A DNA stretch of 64,000 nucleotides from the NCBI GenBank assembly GCA_900208305.1, contig OAPG01000005.1, positions 62,001 through 126,000 on the forward strand, written 5' to 3'. The notes below the pieces were generated by a model. The model was not told the DNA's origin. It made no database searches and was given only the letters and a program-made list of their open reading frames with translations. Source of the DNA: Melanopsichium pennsylvanicum (lineage: Eukaryota > Basidiomycota > Ustilaginomycetes > Ustilaginales). Below are positions 34,601 through 44,180 of this stretch, one piece after another. Position 1 is the first letter of the stretch. Each line of letters opens with the position of its first letter. The position numbers and the translations under genes were made by a program.

Positions 34601-37070
34601 GGTCCTCAGGAGCAGCCTCAGCTGCCATGTGTGCTGGGGGCTCAGCTGCATAGAGGTTGGAGAGTTCGTCGCCGAGTCCATCAGCTAATTGAGCTTCAGC
34701 TGTAGTTTGGTCAGCTCTTTCGAGGATTTCGGCATCAGACTCGCCATCTCCCTCATCACCATCCGCGGGTTTTTTGGACTTTTGAGGCCTGCCTTTTGCA
34801 TCCGCCATCATGCTGAGCCGAAACCACTTCTTGCGCGGCTTACCCCAATTGGCCGACGATAGATCAGGTGCAGCCGCGCCACCGAGCCGGATCTCAAAGT
34901 TCTGACCGCCCGTTTTGGCGAGGTCTTGAGCGAGTGCTGTCAGATCATAGGATAGGGGCCTCTTCCGCTTGGGCATCTGACCAAACTCATTCTCGTCCAA
35001 GTGCCTATCCGCCTCTTCGATCTCCTTTTCCGCGAGAAGATCGCGATTGATGCCGAGGTGCGAAGGGAAGGTGGAGTTGCGCGCGACGTTCTGAAGCTGT
35101 CGAGTGCTCAGGCTGTTGAAGTTAATGGCAGGAGCTGCGGAAGCGATTGAGCCTGGTTCATTGTTGGGGAGCTCGGAGTGATTATTGAAGCCTGGGCTGG
35201 CGGCTTGCAGGGCTGCAGCAAATGGGCTGGGCCCAAGGCCAAGATCATGTTCAGCGAACTGATCCGTAGCCCAGCCTCGGCTGGGTCGTCGCACCTGACC
35301 GAGAGGAGATGGACCTGGGCCTGGTGCTGGTGCTGGTGCGGCAGACATCGGAATCTGCGACGCAAAGGTAGGATTGAGTATGGGATGCTGCATTCCGGTC
35401 GATGGGCTGGTGCCTAGACCGTCTGGATTGAACAAAGGCCCTCCGAGGAAGGAGTTGCGGCGAGATTGACTTCGGGAGAAGGAGCCAACACCCACCATAT
35501 TGGCTTCGCGCGTCTCGGTTGGCATCTCTTGACCCGACATGGCTGAGCTGGTTGCAAGAGTGATAGGAATGGCTTGAGGTCTCGTTGCCGTGTCGACTTG
35601 ACCTTGGTTGTATGGTGTTGGGCCTGTCGCGACGCCGAAGAAGTCGGATCCCGATGCAGATATCTTTGGATGATGTGCAGATAGAGCATCTTGTGCAGGA
35701 CCGTTTGCTGGTGCAGGCAGTCCAGCATTCCCTACATTTCTGGTAGAAGCCTCTGTAAAGAATCCGGAAGATGCGACCGAGTTGGCGCGGGAGGGGCGAG
35801 GTCGGTCCAGGACGGAGCCAGTGGTGGAAGCTGCCTTGGTAGAATCATTCTGATCGGCGACATCCTTGAGCGGAGGGACCGAGGATTCGCTCAATTCTTT
35901 TGATGCCTGTCGAAGAAGTACGCGCTTGTTGCTCTCGGAAGAGTCGATGATGTGCTTGACCACCTCGTCCTTTGTAGCTGTGGGTCCAGGACCATCCCAC
36001 TCGGAAGGGGGCAGATTCTCTTGACGTTCTCTGTAAAGCTTAATCCTAGCCAAAAGCTCGAGTTTCGGATCTCCAGCGGTGGCACCTGTGGCAGCTCCGA
36101 TGATTTCAGACCTTGCTTTGGGAGCCTGTGGTGCTGGTCCTGTGGCGACACGCGCCGCATCCAACGATCGGCGAGCTGTGAGGTCGAGTTGCTCAAAGGA
36201 AGAGCGTCCTCCCGCGCTTTCCGCCACACTTTGAGCGCGGCTGCGTCGGCCTGTATTGATCTTCTCTCTCTCTTCCTTGGTGAGGAATTTGTCGAGTCCC
36301 CACTCGCTCAGAGCATCTGCATCGGAGGCTTCGTCTCTATCGGTAGCTCCATCCAGAGCACTGCCTGGTCGAGAGCCGAGCTTTGATGTGCGACCGAGAA
36401 TAGACGTAGCAGCGTGTGACAAGACGCTATTACTGCGACTGCGAGCAGCCTCTGTACCAATTCGGCCGGCAACGCTGCTGCCCGCTCGACTGCGCGTCCT
36501 CTCCATGGGAAGTGCGACTCCCAGGAAGTCGACGCTTGGGCGCCTGCCATCATCTTCTTCAGGACCAAGGATGCGAGAAAGCCCGGTGCCTGCACTCCAT
36601 GTGCGAACATGACGCTTGACAACGACGCTAGCACCCTCTCGATACGGAGCAAAGATGGCACTTTGACTTGCGAGCGCAGGTTGCGGAGGTGGGGGTGGTT
36701 TCACTGGATCGTCGGCTTGTGGCGGATGGTACATGTGCCAGAATTGTGCCTTTCCAATGATTCGTTCGTTGTCGGCCTCGATGAGAGCGGCTGCAAGCTG
36801 GAGACGGGCGTTGACACGTTTGGTGATCTTCGGCTTTGGAGCTTCCGTCGATTCTGATAGGTCGTTGACGAGAGACAGCTGCGATGTCGGGGCAGCTCTG
36901 CCGGCGAGCGAAGCATCAGTAGCGTGGAGATTGGTATCTGTTCCGGTCGAATTGCGCGAGGAAGCACGTATCGCATTTTCGACTAACTTGTATAGCTCAT
37001 CTGGTGTCCGTTCGAAACCCATGTGCTCCTGCTGCGCCCGCTCAAAAGCGGGGAAGGAAATGGAGCTCAT
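31692..37070 (-). CDS. 1792-residue disordered orphan with repeated acidic-PL motifs
   Basis: Single exon, ATG at 37070; family not recognised. The first 150 residues look partly folded (GFERTPDELYKLVENAIRAS; ALIEADNERIIGKAQFWHMY). The rest is mostly disordered. A strongly basic block (KKKGRRSKRAAKRLAKEKRK, about 1010-1040) looks like a nuclear signal. A long Ala/Lys/Glu coiled segment covers about 1190-1250. Six short motifs of the form acidic run plus (K/L/I)-P-(L/I) occur: DDDDKPLAD (about 1003), RDKPIGY (1185), DDDIPLS (1375), DEELPLA (1408), DEDLPLG (1488) and EDDKPLGY (1577). A Gln run follows near 1600, and the last 170 residues are Met/Pro/Gly-rich. A nuclear scaffold or transcription cofactor is a guess from composition only. 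Confidence 0.75.
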   Translation of the reverse strand: MSSISFPAFERAQQEHMGFERTPDELYKLVENAIRASSRNSTGTDTNLHATDASLAGRAAPTSQLSLVNDLSESTEAPKPKITKRVNARLQLAAALIEADNERIIGKAQFWHMYHPPQADDPVKPPPPPQPALASQSAIFAPYREGASVVVKRHVRTWSAGTGLSRILGPEEDDGRRPSVDFLGVALPMERTRSRAGSSVAGRIGTEAARSRSNSVLSHAATSILGRTSKLGSRPGSALDGATDRDEASDADALSEWGLDKFLTKEEREKINTGRRSRAQSVAESAGGRSSFEQLDLTARRSLDAARVATGPAPQAPKARSEIIGAATGATAGDPKLELLARIKLYRERQENLPPSEWDGPGPTATKDEVVKHIIDSSESNKRVLLRQASKELSESSVPPLKDVADQNDSTKAASTTGSVLDRPRPSRANSVASSGFFTEASTRNVGNAGLPAPANGPAQDALSAHHPKISASGSDFFGVATGPTPYNQGQVDTATRPQAIPITLATSSAMSGQEMPTETREANMVGVGSFSRSQSRRNSFLGGPLFNPDGLGTSPSTGMQHPILNPTFASQIPMSAAPAPAPGPGPSPLGQVRRPSRGWATDQFAEHDLGLGPSPFAAALQAASPGFNNHSELPNNEPGSIASAAPAINFNSLSTRQLQNVARNSTFPSHLGINRDLLAEKEIEEADRHLDENEFGQMPKRKRPLSYDLTALAQDLAKTGGQNFEIRLGGAAAPDLSSANWGKPRKKWFRLSMMADAKGRPQKSKKPADGDEGDGESDAEILERADQTTAEAQLADGLGDELSNLYAAEPPAHMAAEAAPEDREGSDGVDDDYISPPRRGPLRPRGLAARTPKTILMPQPLQGTEFAPKLRLTDEMPAFMDDPPAAERHSLHVPDGFVLHNRGGLPPMRGIIVHSANGPRPMFAAKPGKKQEQVPVRLKAVEVDRTVQVPAAAPQGIGRRAAAPTTALFRNHLVQNDDEREGWGWEAGTRVNDLFNPNVADSDDDDKPLADLKKKGRRSKRAAKRLAKEKRKRKAARRIRRAQREEAIKEGKSFAEVGVDELSPDEDLDLSSTSTEESVASETESEDWTSADDDDKRWIDDNKPAGKLYGKSLLDIAAQRNTERKSKARFYGQVQLEDNEATMQQVDGDDDEAASRRLGASSIFDDGVSVAPSMARSFRDKPIGYNDTRERMEAVFGADQVWAREMAKRQEEEAREAEDAKKRAEAEGAAQQQLEADAKAKKDRNLFTIGKKNKKKRETALGISNPSAVNSTASFASSNVEASSVMPSEQALRNQDEKGEAEPLRSLNPVEPPVIALDLDDADQDACEGQHGRKTPTLLAGETEAAQAWLIASDVGSEKCNEGNDSSDDDIPLSQVKKNVASRPVSLAAGLLINPNKSRDDDSSDEELPLAALKEKRIRQSMLLGGGKLDLNFSCESQSPARNGGSVVQSASPLSVPADGNAYDGVQPPLADAVYRAQAQDNDDSDEDLPLGQRHPGGDAALLAMRSALENQKRAEREAKQAAKAQKRAAKLARQVDTDVKDTDEGAIRANGDVENVDDESDDDDDDGDDSEDDKPLGYAHPQAAIIAEQAALIRQLQQEKEQQQQQQHLQQNRMGGVSPSGSGILSPSNMDVRSSMMFNRMSGLPNMGLMSGMPNMGVADTRHSMMGLPTNGSMRTGLPQLDGLPASSSGLPFITGMSTPMQMGMPMAMVGGAPMAPGSQVGMSGAMSPAMSLPAMTGTPQMAAPMAANPMAMMLDPKASSIHNWRTQVPADAPATITPPGGTSAVNSAH

Positions 37071-38279
37071 GGCTGTATCACTGTCTCGATGCGCTGCGAT
37101 CTGGGTTCGGAGTGACGAAGCACGAGGCGCCTGATTTTTTGCTGATGTCGTCGGGGTGTTTGAGTACGTTTGTCAAGGAGTTTACGATCACAACACGGCC
37201 ATGGTCGATGCGAGCGCAACAACGTGAGGGAAATTCGACCAATTGCGCTGTTGAGCTGCGAATGATTCTGGAGACGATGATGTGTCTCGATGCAGCTGAG
37301 ATTCGTAATTCAGCTGCCTCGTTGCGAATGTCTTGGTGGTGTTGAATGAATGCGTCAAGTTGAGCAGAGTGAAGCGACCAATAGCAAAATTATAGCCGGA
37401 GCTGGTTGAACGGTGTGTCAAGCGCGACTTGGTCGGTCTGATCCGGCTCGATGAAGGCCTTGGAGGGTCTGTGCAAAGAGGAAGGAGCGAGGGCGTTGTG
37501 AGCCGTGTAGCAAGGTTGCGAGCCAAGTATAAATGTGATGTTACCACATGCGCTTGGCAGGCTGAAGCCTGGTGTTCCACGCGGAGAACACACCGTTTTG
37601 TGCCTAGTAATACAATAGTGTGGTTGGCGTAGCGTGTGATTTCTTGAGAAGGGCCTTGCCAACTCGCACTGGTTTGTCCAACACACACAGCAAGAAGCAC
37701 AGCTAAGCACAGCAAAGCACAGCAAAGCACAGCGCAACGGCGCGAAGGATCGCAGGTTTTGGAGCTCCGCCGCACATCATTTTTGAGTTCAAGTGTTGGT
37801 TTTATTCATCGACCGATTTGCGGTCATGCCTGAATGCTTCTGTTGTGCCTCATCGTACCTAATGTACGGTAGAAAACAGTGTGCAGTTGCACAAGGCTGG
37901 CCGTTGCATCACCCAATGGACGGACAGCGCTCTAACTTACCTCGAATTTTGTCTTTTTGGCGAGCCGCTTCGCTTCTCGACCGCCAGCTGGCTTTTGAAC
38001 TGGTTCCAACCGAGACACGATGGCACGCAATCTCCTCAGGGTCCATTTCGTATCACTTTGTTGCAATATGTCGATCTGACAACCTAAACACGTCGCTAAC
38101 ATTTCGGAACTCGGCATTACGCCTCCACACCTCGTCCTTCCGAGTGACAGCTGCGGGCACTTGTGTGCATGACCGAGCCACCTCTAACCTTTCATCTGAG
38201 ACAAAAGCTACCAAGTTCTGCACCTAGTGAATAACTCACAGCTTCCAGGTACCCTAGGGCTTGCGGCTGATGAGATAGA
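37071..38279. other. Gene-free interval between divergent genes
   Basis: Separates the 1792-residue orphan (-) from the DNA glycosylase (+). It holds the 10-bp tandem array at 37691-37733. Several short ORFs overlap but none is convincing. Confidence 0.55.
37691..37733. repeat. 10-bp tandem repeat, about 4 copies
   Basis: The unit AGCAAAGCAC is repeated about four times with single changes in the outer copies. It shares the AAAGCACA core with the 13-bp array at 41249. Confidence 0.85.
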
Positions 38280-39824
38280 ATGCAGAAAGGAATGAAACAA
38301 GATGCTATCGACGTAGATTTCGAAACCTCTCGATCATCACCACCGGAGAGAATAGCCAGACTCCCAAGCCATTTTGCAGCTACATTTCGATATCCAAATG
38401 ATGATGTTGCAGGATCATCGAGGGCTGCATCCTCTTTGATCGTAAATGCTATTAAGCCTGACGCTGATCAACAAGCGGGCCCAAGGAAGAGTCAGCGCAA
38501 AAGTACAGCAATTTATGCGGATAGCGATGATGACGAAGAGTATCGACTCCGAAGCGGCACCTCATCTCCTCCGAAAAAATCCAACGAGCGAACATACATG
38601 AAAGCCTCTTCATACGATGGGGACACACATAGTCCAAACGAAAAGGTGAAAGTGCGCAAGAGAATTAAAAGGACAAGAGATGATCCCAACTCTGAGGCTG
38701 GTAGCATCTACGCACACTTGAAAGGCGTACCCGATCTCTTTGACAAGTATAACGATATCATGTTTTGCGGCATCAATCCAGGAGTCAAATCCTCCTCCTC
38801 TGGTCATCACTTTGCCCACCGCTCCAACCATTTCTACTCTTCATTGCATCTAGCCGGGATCACTGCGGAGAGAATGAGACCCGAGCAGGACGTAGAGTTC
38901 CCTTTCCTCCGTCCGCTTTCGCTGGGTCTGACTAATTTGGCAAGTAGACCTACAGCAGAGGGCAGCGAGTTGTTGCCTAGCGAGCTCAATGCGGGTGTTC
39001 CGCTGCTGCTGGACAAGATCAAGAAGTGGAAGCCCAGGACGGTGTGTTTTGTTGGCAAAGGAATTTCAGAAGCCTTCATCAAAGGTCTCAAGCAAGCAGG
39101 AGCCATTCATGACGATGCTAAGGGTAAGAGAAGTCGAACATTTAAATCGACGTCCACACGCAAAAATGCTTCGGGTGTTAAGGTGGAAGATGGCCACTCG
39201 AGCCTCGAGGCGGAACGGGATACTAGACTTGTACGGAAGCTTCTCGCAGCCGCCATTCCTTCTACTGTTCTTTGTGCGCATGCCTCAACAAAACCGAAAA
39301 GAGAGGATGGCAAGCTGCTAGTTGCATCTCCACCTTCAAAGCCGTCACTCTCACCAAAGAAGCTGATCTACACCAAGAGTAATCCAAGGGACGACACGGG
39401 CTATGGAATCCTTCCTATTTGCATACCACACACGACGGATCTCGGCGATGGTCTGAGCATCGATGATGTGACCTTGTTTTTCGTTACGCCGTCTAGCTCA
39501 GCACGTGTGACGACGCATTTCCTTAACGATAAGGCACGAATCCTGTCAAGCCTCAGGTTATTGGCAGAGCACGTCCAATTAGCATGTTCGACTAGTCAGA
39601 ACATACCTGAAAGACTGAGCGGCTCCCAAGGACATGGCCATGGGAATGTCGACGTGGAGGAAGACATTTCGCTTGGGAATGAGCCGGCTGGGATGCAGCG
39701 GGTTGGCACGAATACGAAGTTGGTTGAGTTGGAAGTGGTGGATGTGTTGCGCTTCCAGACCATGGTGGATGAGAAGCCAGATGGTGACGCTGCTTTCAGT
39801 GACGGTATGACAGTCGATGTATGA
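38280..39824 (+). CDS. MUG/TDG-family uracil/thymine DNA glycosylase
   Basis: Single exon, 514 residues. The fold begins near residue 145 after a disordered N-terminus with a basic KVRKRIKRTR patch. Motif 1 is CGINPG (about 163-167; the Asn positions the attacking water), followed by GHHFAHRSNHFYSSLHLAGIT and LGLTNLASRPTA, all diagnostic of the family. WKPRTVCFVGKGISEAF is the next strand. Motif 2 is TPSSSARVTTHF (about 403), closer to the PSSSAR of animal TDG and fission yeast Thp1 than to bacterial NPSG. Between them lies a Lys/Ser-rich insertion (about 275-370) absent from MUG. The family removes U or T from G mispairs, starting base-excision repair in the nucleus. Confidence 0.92.
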   Translation: MQKGMKQDAIDVDFETSRSSPPERIARLPSHFAATFRYPNDDVAGSSRAASSLIVNAIKPDADQQAGPRKSQRKSTAIYADSDDDEEYRLRSGTSSPPKKSNERTYMKASSYDGDTHSPNEKVKVRKRIKRTRDDPNSEAGSIYAHLKGVPDLFDKYNDIMFCGINPGVKSSSSGHHFAHRSNHFYSSLHLAGITAERMRPEQDVEFPFLRPLSLGLTNLASRPTAEGSELLPSELNAGVPLLLDKIKKWKPRTVCFVGKGISEAFIKGLKQAGAIHDDAKGKRSRTFKSTSTRKNASGVKVEDGHSSLEAERDTRLVRKLLAAAIPSTVLCAHASTKPKREDGKLLVASPPSKPSLSPKKLIYTKSNPRDDTGYGILPICIPHTTDLGDGLSIDDVTLFFVTPSSSARVTTHFLNDKARILSSLRLLAEHVQLACSTSQNIPERLSGSQGHGHGNVDVEEDISLGNEPAGMQRVGTNTKLVELEVVDVLRFQTMVDEKPDGDAAFSDGMTVDV

Positions 39825-41893
39825 ACAAAAGCGATCATGGCAACATGCCACCAATCGGGTTGTACCAATGCGACCGGGACGACATTTTCAAGGCGATGAG
39901 AACAGCGAAAGCTGGTCTTGAATGCATACAGACAGCTGATTGAGCCTAGACCGGTGGGATTGCTTATGCATGCGTAGCTGTCAGAGATGCATGATCAGAT
40001 ATATCTAGGCCATTGCTTGCATTTATCCGAGGATCTTCCTTTAAAAAGGTATTGTGATGAAATTGCTGTGCAAAAAGAAGGAAATTCGTGCGACGGAAGA
40101 AAGGGTCTTGCTTGCTCAGCACACAGGGTTAAATCTTATCGATTCTACATGGCTTTTGCATCAGCTGTGTGCGAAGGTTTGCTGTGGCGACTATGTGATG
40201 TGATGAGTTGTAATGCACTGTACTGTACGCCATGATTAACAGTGTTGTACTGTAGCTTTTTGACAGATCGTTTGAAATTATCCTCCGACATTGCGTGCGT
40301 CCAAGGAGTTGGTTGGTAGCAAGAGAATCTCCGATCAGCAACGTGAATGCGGCACATTTTGTGCCAACATTCTGTTTCTGTTTTGGGCTAGATGAAGGGG
40401 GTATGTTGCCGAGCGCCCTCTAGCTTATCAAACAGAACAATAGGTTGAAAAGTGATGAACAGGGGAAGCTTTGTGTAAACGTTATGAACTTGTTGTACAC
40501 GCTTTCAAGGTCCCACCGACCAAGATACTGCTATCGATCTGGCAGCAGCCAGCAAGGACCCACAGACACGATAAGCGCTCGCATGAAAGACTTGATGGTC
40601 AGTTTAAGGACAGAGCGGCTTAGTCGGATATCGGAGTAGTTGTTGCATGATGGCGGATCGAGACACCTGTAAGTGTAATTTATGCCGCTACCGTTGCTGA
40701 TGGTTTGATCCAGGCGCTGCATGGGAAGCGTCATATCTTGACATCAGTTTACACGCTTGCACTCACGCTGTACTGCACAGTACAGTTGTGTTTTCTGGTT
40801 TTTCAACTTTGTGGACCCTGCACCTCGGTAGGGAATTTTTCCTCGGTTTTGGATCGGGATTTTTTGGGTTCCTCTTTGTGGCTTGTTCCTTTTTACGCAA
40901 GCTCTTTGGTGATCATGGGGGTTGATGTAATAATTTTTACTGTATTAATTGCAGCTGAGATACCGTTCAAGAGACGGAGAAAGCGCCGATACAGGCATAC
41001 TGTAGAGCAGGCTGGCGTTGCTAAATTCGCCGTTTGACTCTTTATCCTTTTTTTAAGTAAAGATTGCACGATGGCGTGCGATTCTGCTAAACCGTGAATT
41101 TACAATACAGCATCACTGTGACAGGTTGATCTGTTTCAACTGTGATTCACGAATGGTCTTTACGCCAAGTTGGGTTGGAGATCCATGTCGAACAGAGGGT
41201 TCTGATGACTACTGAGACTGGCTCCAGTCTGACTCGGACAGCAGAGATCAAAGCACAGGGACAAAGCACAAGTACAAAGCACAAGTACAAAGCACAGGTA
41301 CAAAGCTAAATAGCAGTCACGGTTCATCCGAGGATTTCACCGTCGATGATTTTTGTTTCGGATTTTCCTTTGGTAAGTCAACACGAGAGGAGCTCAAAAT
41401 TATGATGATCCAACATGATTTGGATTCAAATTTTAAAGAAATTATCAAGGCAAGCGAGCTAGAGTACGTTAACGTTATCTTGGAACTGCACATGCATCCA
41501 ATAGCGTTGCCAAATTCTCTTGAACCCAACCTCATCTAACTAAGCACACTGTAAATTTACCGTAATTTCATGTCGTTATTCTACTACCAACCACGCTTGC
41601 CATACTAACTGTAACAACCAACCGCTACGACTCATCCCACAACAGGCTCAGTCACTGTCATTTCTCGGTTCCTATATCCACCTTCTTTTCATCCAACATC
41701 ACCTATCCTCAACATCGCTTCTTCACCTTTAACGACGATAGCAACGCCATTCGATCCATTTTGCACGCAGTTCACCATCGAGCTTCCTTAATCTCTCTAC
41801 CTCGTGCTTTAGGTATTGCTCTCGCATCAAGAAGAGGGAGGGGGGCATACCAACATATCGCCACGTCTCTGTCACATCAGCCACTCAGCAACA
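39825..41893. other. 2.1-kb gene-free interval upstream of the arrestin gene
   Basis: Carries many CTGTA/TACAG words (CTGTACTGTACG near 40218, GTACTGCACAGTAC near 40768), GTGAATTTACAATACAG at 41094-41110, ACTGTAAATTTAC at 41548-41560 and the 13-bp array at 41249-41306. The last 250 bases are a pyrimidine-rich leader. No supported ORF. Confidence 0.6.
41249..41306. repeat. 13-bp tandem repeat, 4.5 copies
   Basis: The unit CAAAGCACAAGTA is repeated with one- or two-base changes (GGGA or AGGTA variants). Confidence 0.88.
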
Positions 41894-43891
41894 ATGTTCA
41901 GCAGCATCGTCCATCATCCTTGCGAGATCTCTCTCCATCTCGTCTCCCAGGATATCTTCATCCACCCCCCGCCTCCCAACACCGAAATCCCTGGCGATGA
42001 CAAAACACTCCGAGGCCTCGTCGAGATCAAATGTCCCTCAGAGAGACACATTCAAGGCGTTCGCGTCGTCCTTCAAGGAGTCCAAACCCTTGCCATCCCT
42101 GAAGGTGCCGCTCCTTCCGCCTCTTCGATTCGATGGGAGGAAAAGGTCATCATGGAGAAAACCGTCGAGATCATGAATGATGGTACTCCAGGTGCCATCA
42201 ACGTCAGGTCTGCAAGATCCAAGGGAAAAGAGAAGGAAAAGTCGCACAACTGCAATGTCTCTGAGGGTATTCATCTGGACAAGGGCATTCATGGCTTCGA
42301 GTTTGCTTTCATCATTCCCGCCTCCACAGCCCCCTTCGAGCGGAGCAAGCACGGAAGGGTGAGATACATTCTCACAGCAACTGCACTAGGTGCTGGTAGG
42401 GCAAGGAACAATATCTCAACTTGGAAGGAGATCTTCATAATCCTTCACGTCAGTTCTGACGGAGGTCCAGCACCCCTCGACATTCAGTATCACGATGTGC
42501 ACGAAGCATTGGGTCCTCTTTCTGTATCTCTCACATCAGCATCCTTGACAGTAGGAGGTACAGCAAATCTCAATCTCTACCATCCCGACCCACCATCAGG
42601 ACTTAGCGTCCACGTAGTTCGAGTGTTCATGGAACAGACTTTCGAGCTCTTCAGCGATTTACGTAAAGGTTGGCTCAGGCTTCCCACCGAGAAGCTCCGT
42701 TTATGGGAGAAAGGATACATGCCGTACAAGACCAAGCAGCACACAGATGCAGTTGGACCCCAGGACTCGATCTGGATTGCAGACATGGAGGACGGTGCAC
42801 CAGGACGACCGGGGCATGGAGCTGGACCCGGACCAGCCAACCTTTCGCCTTTTGGTCTGCCCCTCAACGGCTCAGCTTCCGCCCCTGTCACACCTATGGA
42901 GCCGACCACACCATTGCACTACGAGAACGGATATCGGATCAAATCCGTCGTACGTCTCCCCGACGACAACATTCTCCGACCCAGCACCGTTCGCGGTTCT
43001 CGCGCAGAGATTCGGGTCAGCCATGAGATGGGCGCAGAGATCTTTTTCTCCCGCAAAGACGTGCTCGACATGCGTCAAGACAGCGACGGTTACGGCAAGC
43101 CAAAAGTGCAGGTGTTTTCCATGAGAAGGGCCACTACTATCCCTTCGTGCTGCTGCACCTACGACACTGTTCACCTTCCGCCCTATTCTCTCGAATCGCC
43201 ATCCAATTCGAGGCCGTCCTCACCCACTCCTCCGAGCTCTGTGCGCAACTCGTCGCATCCTGAATTGGAGCACTGGAAACGTACAACCACACTCAACCAC
43301 ATGCTCCCCGGATCGCGTGGCAGCTCCGCGTTCAACTCGGCCGCCAACTCTAGGACCGGTTCGAGAGACACTTCGCCTACGAGGCATGGATTTGCTTCGC
43401 ATTTCAGTTCTTCCGGTCGTAAATCGCGCAACTCTAGTCCGACCAGGAACGGTAGGGGGAGGAACGGGAATGGGCTGAGCAGTATCGGGTTGCACGCGCT
43501 GACTCCAGCAAGCGCGGGACACATTGATCAGAATGGCAGTCATCGGAATCACGGATACAGTACGCCAAGGTCTCTGCCTGATAACGTGCCTTGGGCGGTG
43601 AGCTATCTTCCGGATCGCACGGGTACCTCGCATGCCACTTGCAACTGTGGACGTACCACCGAGGAGCTCACCGAAGCAGAGCAGAGATTGCTCGAAGGAG
43701 TGCCAACAGCCCCAGGCGCATGGGTGGAGAACACTGATGTCAATGTTGCTCCACCGCCCTGGGCTCCTCCTTCAAGGGCGAGCAGTCCAGTGCAAGGATG
43801 GCACTATGGTCCTGGATCTGCTAGGGAGGGTTTTAGGCCAAGAGGCAAATTGGCCGAGATTGATACTCCGTATGGCTCTCCCTCGGCATGA
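41894..43891 (+). CDS. Alpha-arrestin (arrestin-related trafficking adaptor)
   Basis: Single exon, 665 residues from the ATG at 41894. The frame stays open 26 codons upstream without an ATG. The arrestin N domain covers about 1-190: SQDIFIHPP, LRGLVEIKCPSERHIQGVRVVLQGV, then LDKGIHGFEFAFIIPASTAPFERSKHGRVRYILTATA (quoted in part), the hallmark of the fold. The C domain follows to about 430 (LGPLSVSLTSASLTVGGTANL, RLPDDNILRPS). The last 230 residues are Ser/Pro/Asn-rich and disordered, ending in AEIDTPYGSPSA. Fungal alpha-arrestins recruit Rsp5/Nedd4 ligases to plasma-membrane transporters. I see no perfect PPxY motif; the closest is the PPYS stretch near residue 431. Confidence 0.88.
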   Translation: MFSSIVHHPCEISLHLVSQDIFIHPPPPNTEIPGDDKTLRGLVEIKCPSERHIQGVRVVLQGVQTLAIPEGAAPSASSIRWEEKVIMEKTVEIMNDGTPGAINVRSARSKGKEKEKSHNCNVSEGIHLDKGIHGFEFAFIIPASTAPFERSKHGRVRYILTATALGAGRARNNISTWKEIFIILHVSSDGGPAPLDIQYHDVHEALGPLSVSLTSASLTVGGTANLNLYHPDPPSGLSVHVVRVFMEQTFELFSDLRKGWLRLPTEKLRLWEKGYMPYKTKQHTDAVGPQDSIWIADMEDGAPGRPGHGAGPGPANLSPFGLPLNGSASAPVTPMEPTTPLHYENGYRIKSVVRLPDDNILRPSTVRGSRAEIRVSHEMGAEIFFSRKDVLDMRQDSDGYGKPKVQVFSMRRATTIPSCCCTYDTVHLPPYSLESPSNSRPSSPTPPSSVRNSSHPELEHWKRTTTLNHMLPGSRGSSAFNSAANSRTGSRDTSPTRHGFASHFSSSGRKSRNSSPTRNGRGRNGNGLSSIGLHALTPASAGHIDQNGSHRNHGYSTPRSLPDNVPWAVSYLPDRTGTSHATCNCGRTTEELTEAEQRLLEGVPTAPGAWVENTDVNVAPPPWAPPSRASSPVQGWHYGPGSAREGFRPRGKLAEIDTPYGSPSA

Positions 43892-44180
43892 TCCGGTCCA
43901 GTCGTTCTCACTACCTCTCAATTTTTTTTTGTTCTTTACTGGGTATTTCGGCATGCAAGTATACGCATACATTATCGCAAACATATCAAGGTCTTGCATT
44001 CACTCAAAGGTGTACTTTTACATATCGCGGCTACATTTCTCTTCCAAAAAATACAACATCCATATCATGTCGGGTGCTTGATCGAGGCTGAATCGTGGTG
44101 CTGTTTGGGATGGATTCAAACTGGGACGGTTGGATGCGTAAAAGTTTGCATTGTTAAGATTATATGATGAGCATGTTGAC

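Noticed and set aside
37793..38227. 145-codon plus-strand frame before the DNA glycosylase
   Set aside because: It has no recognisable domain, odd composition (many Cys, Ser, Arg) and competing frames on the other strand; it is more likely promoter DNA.
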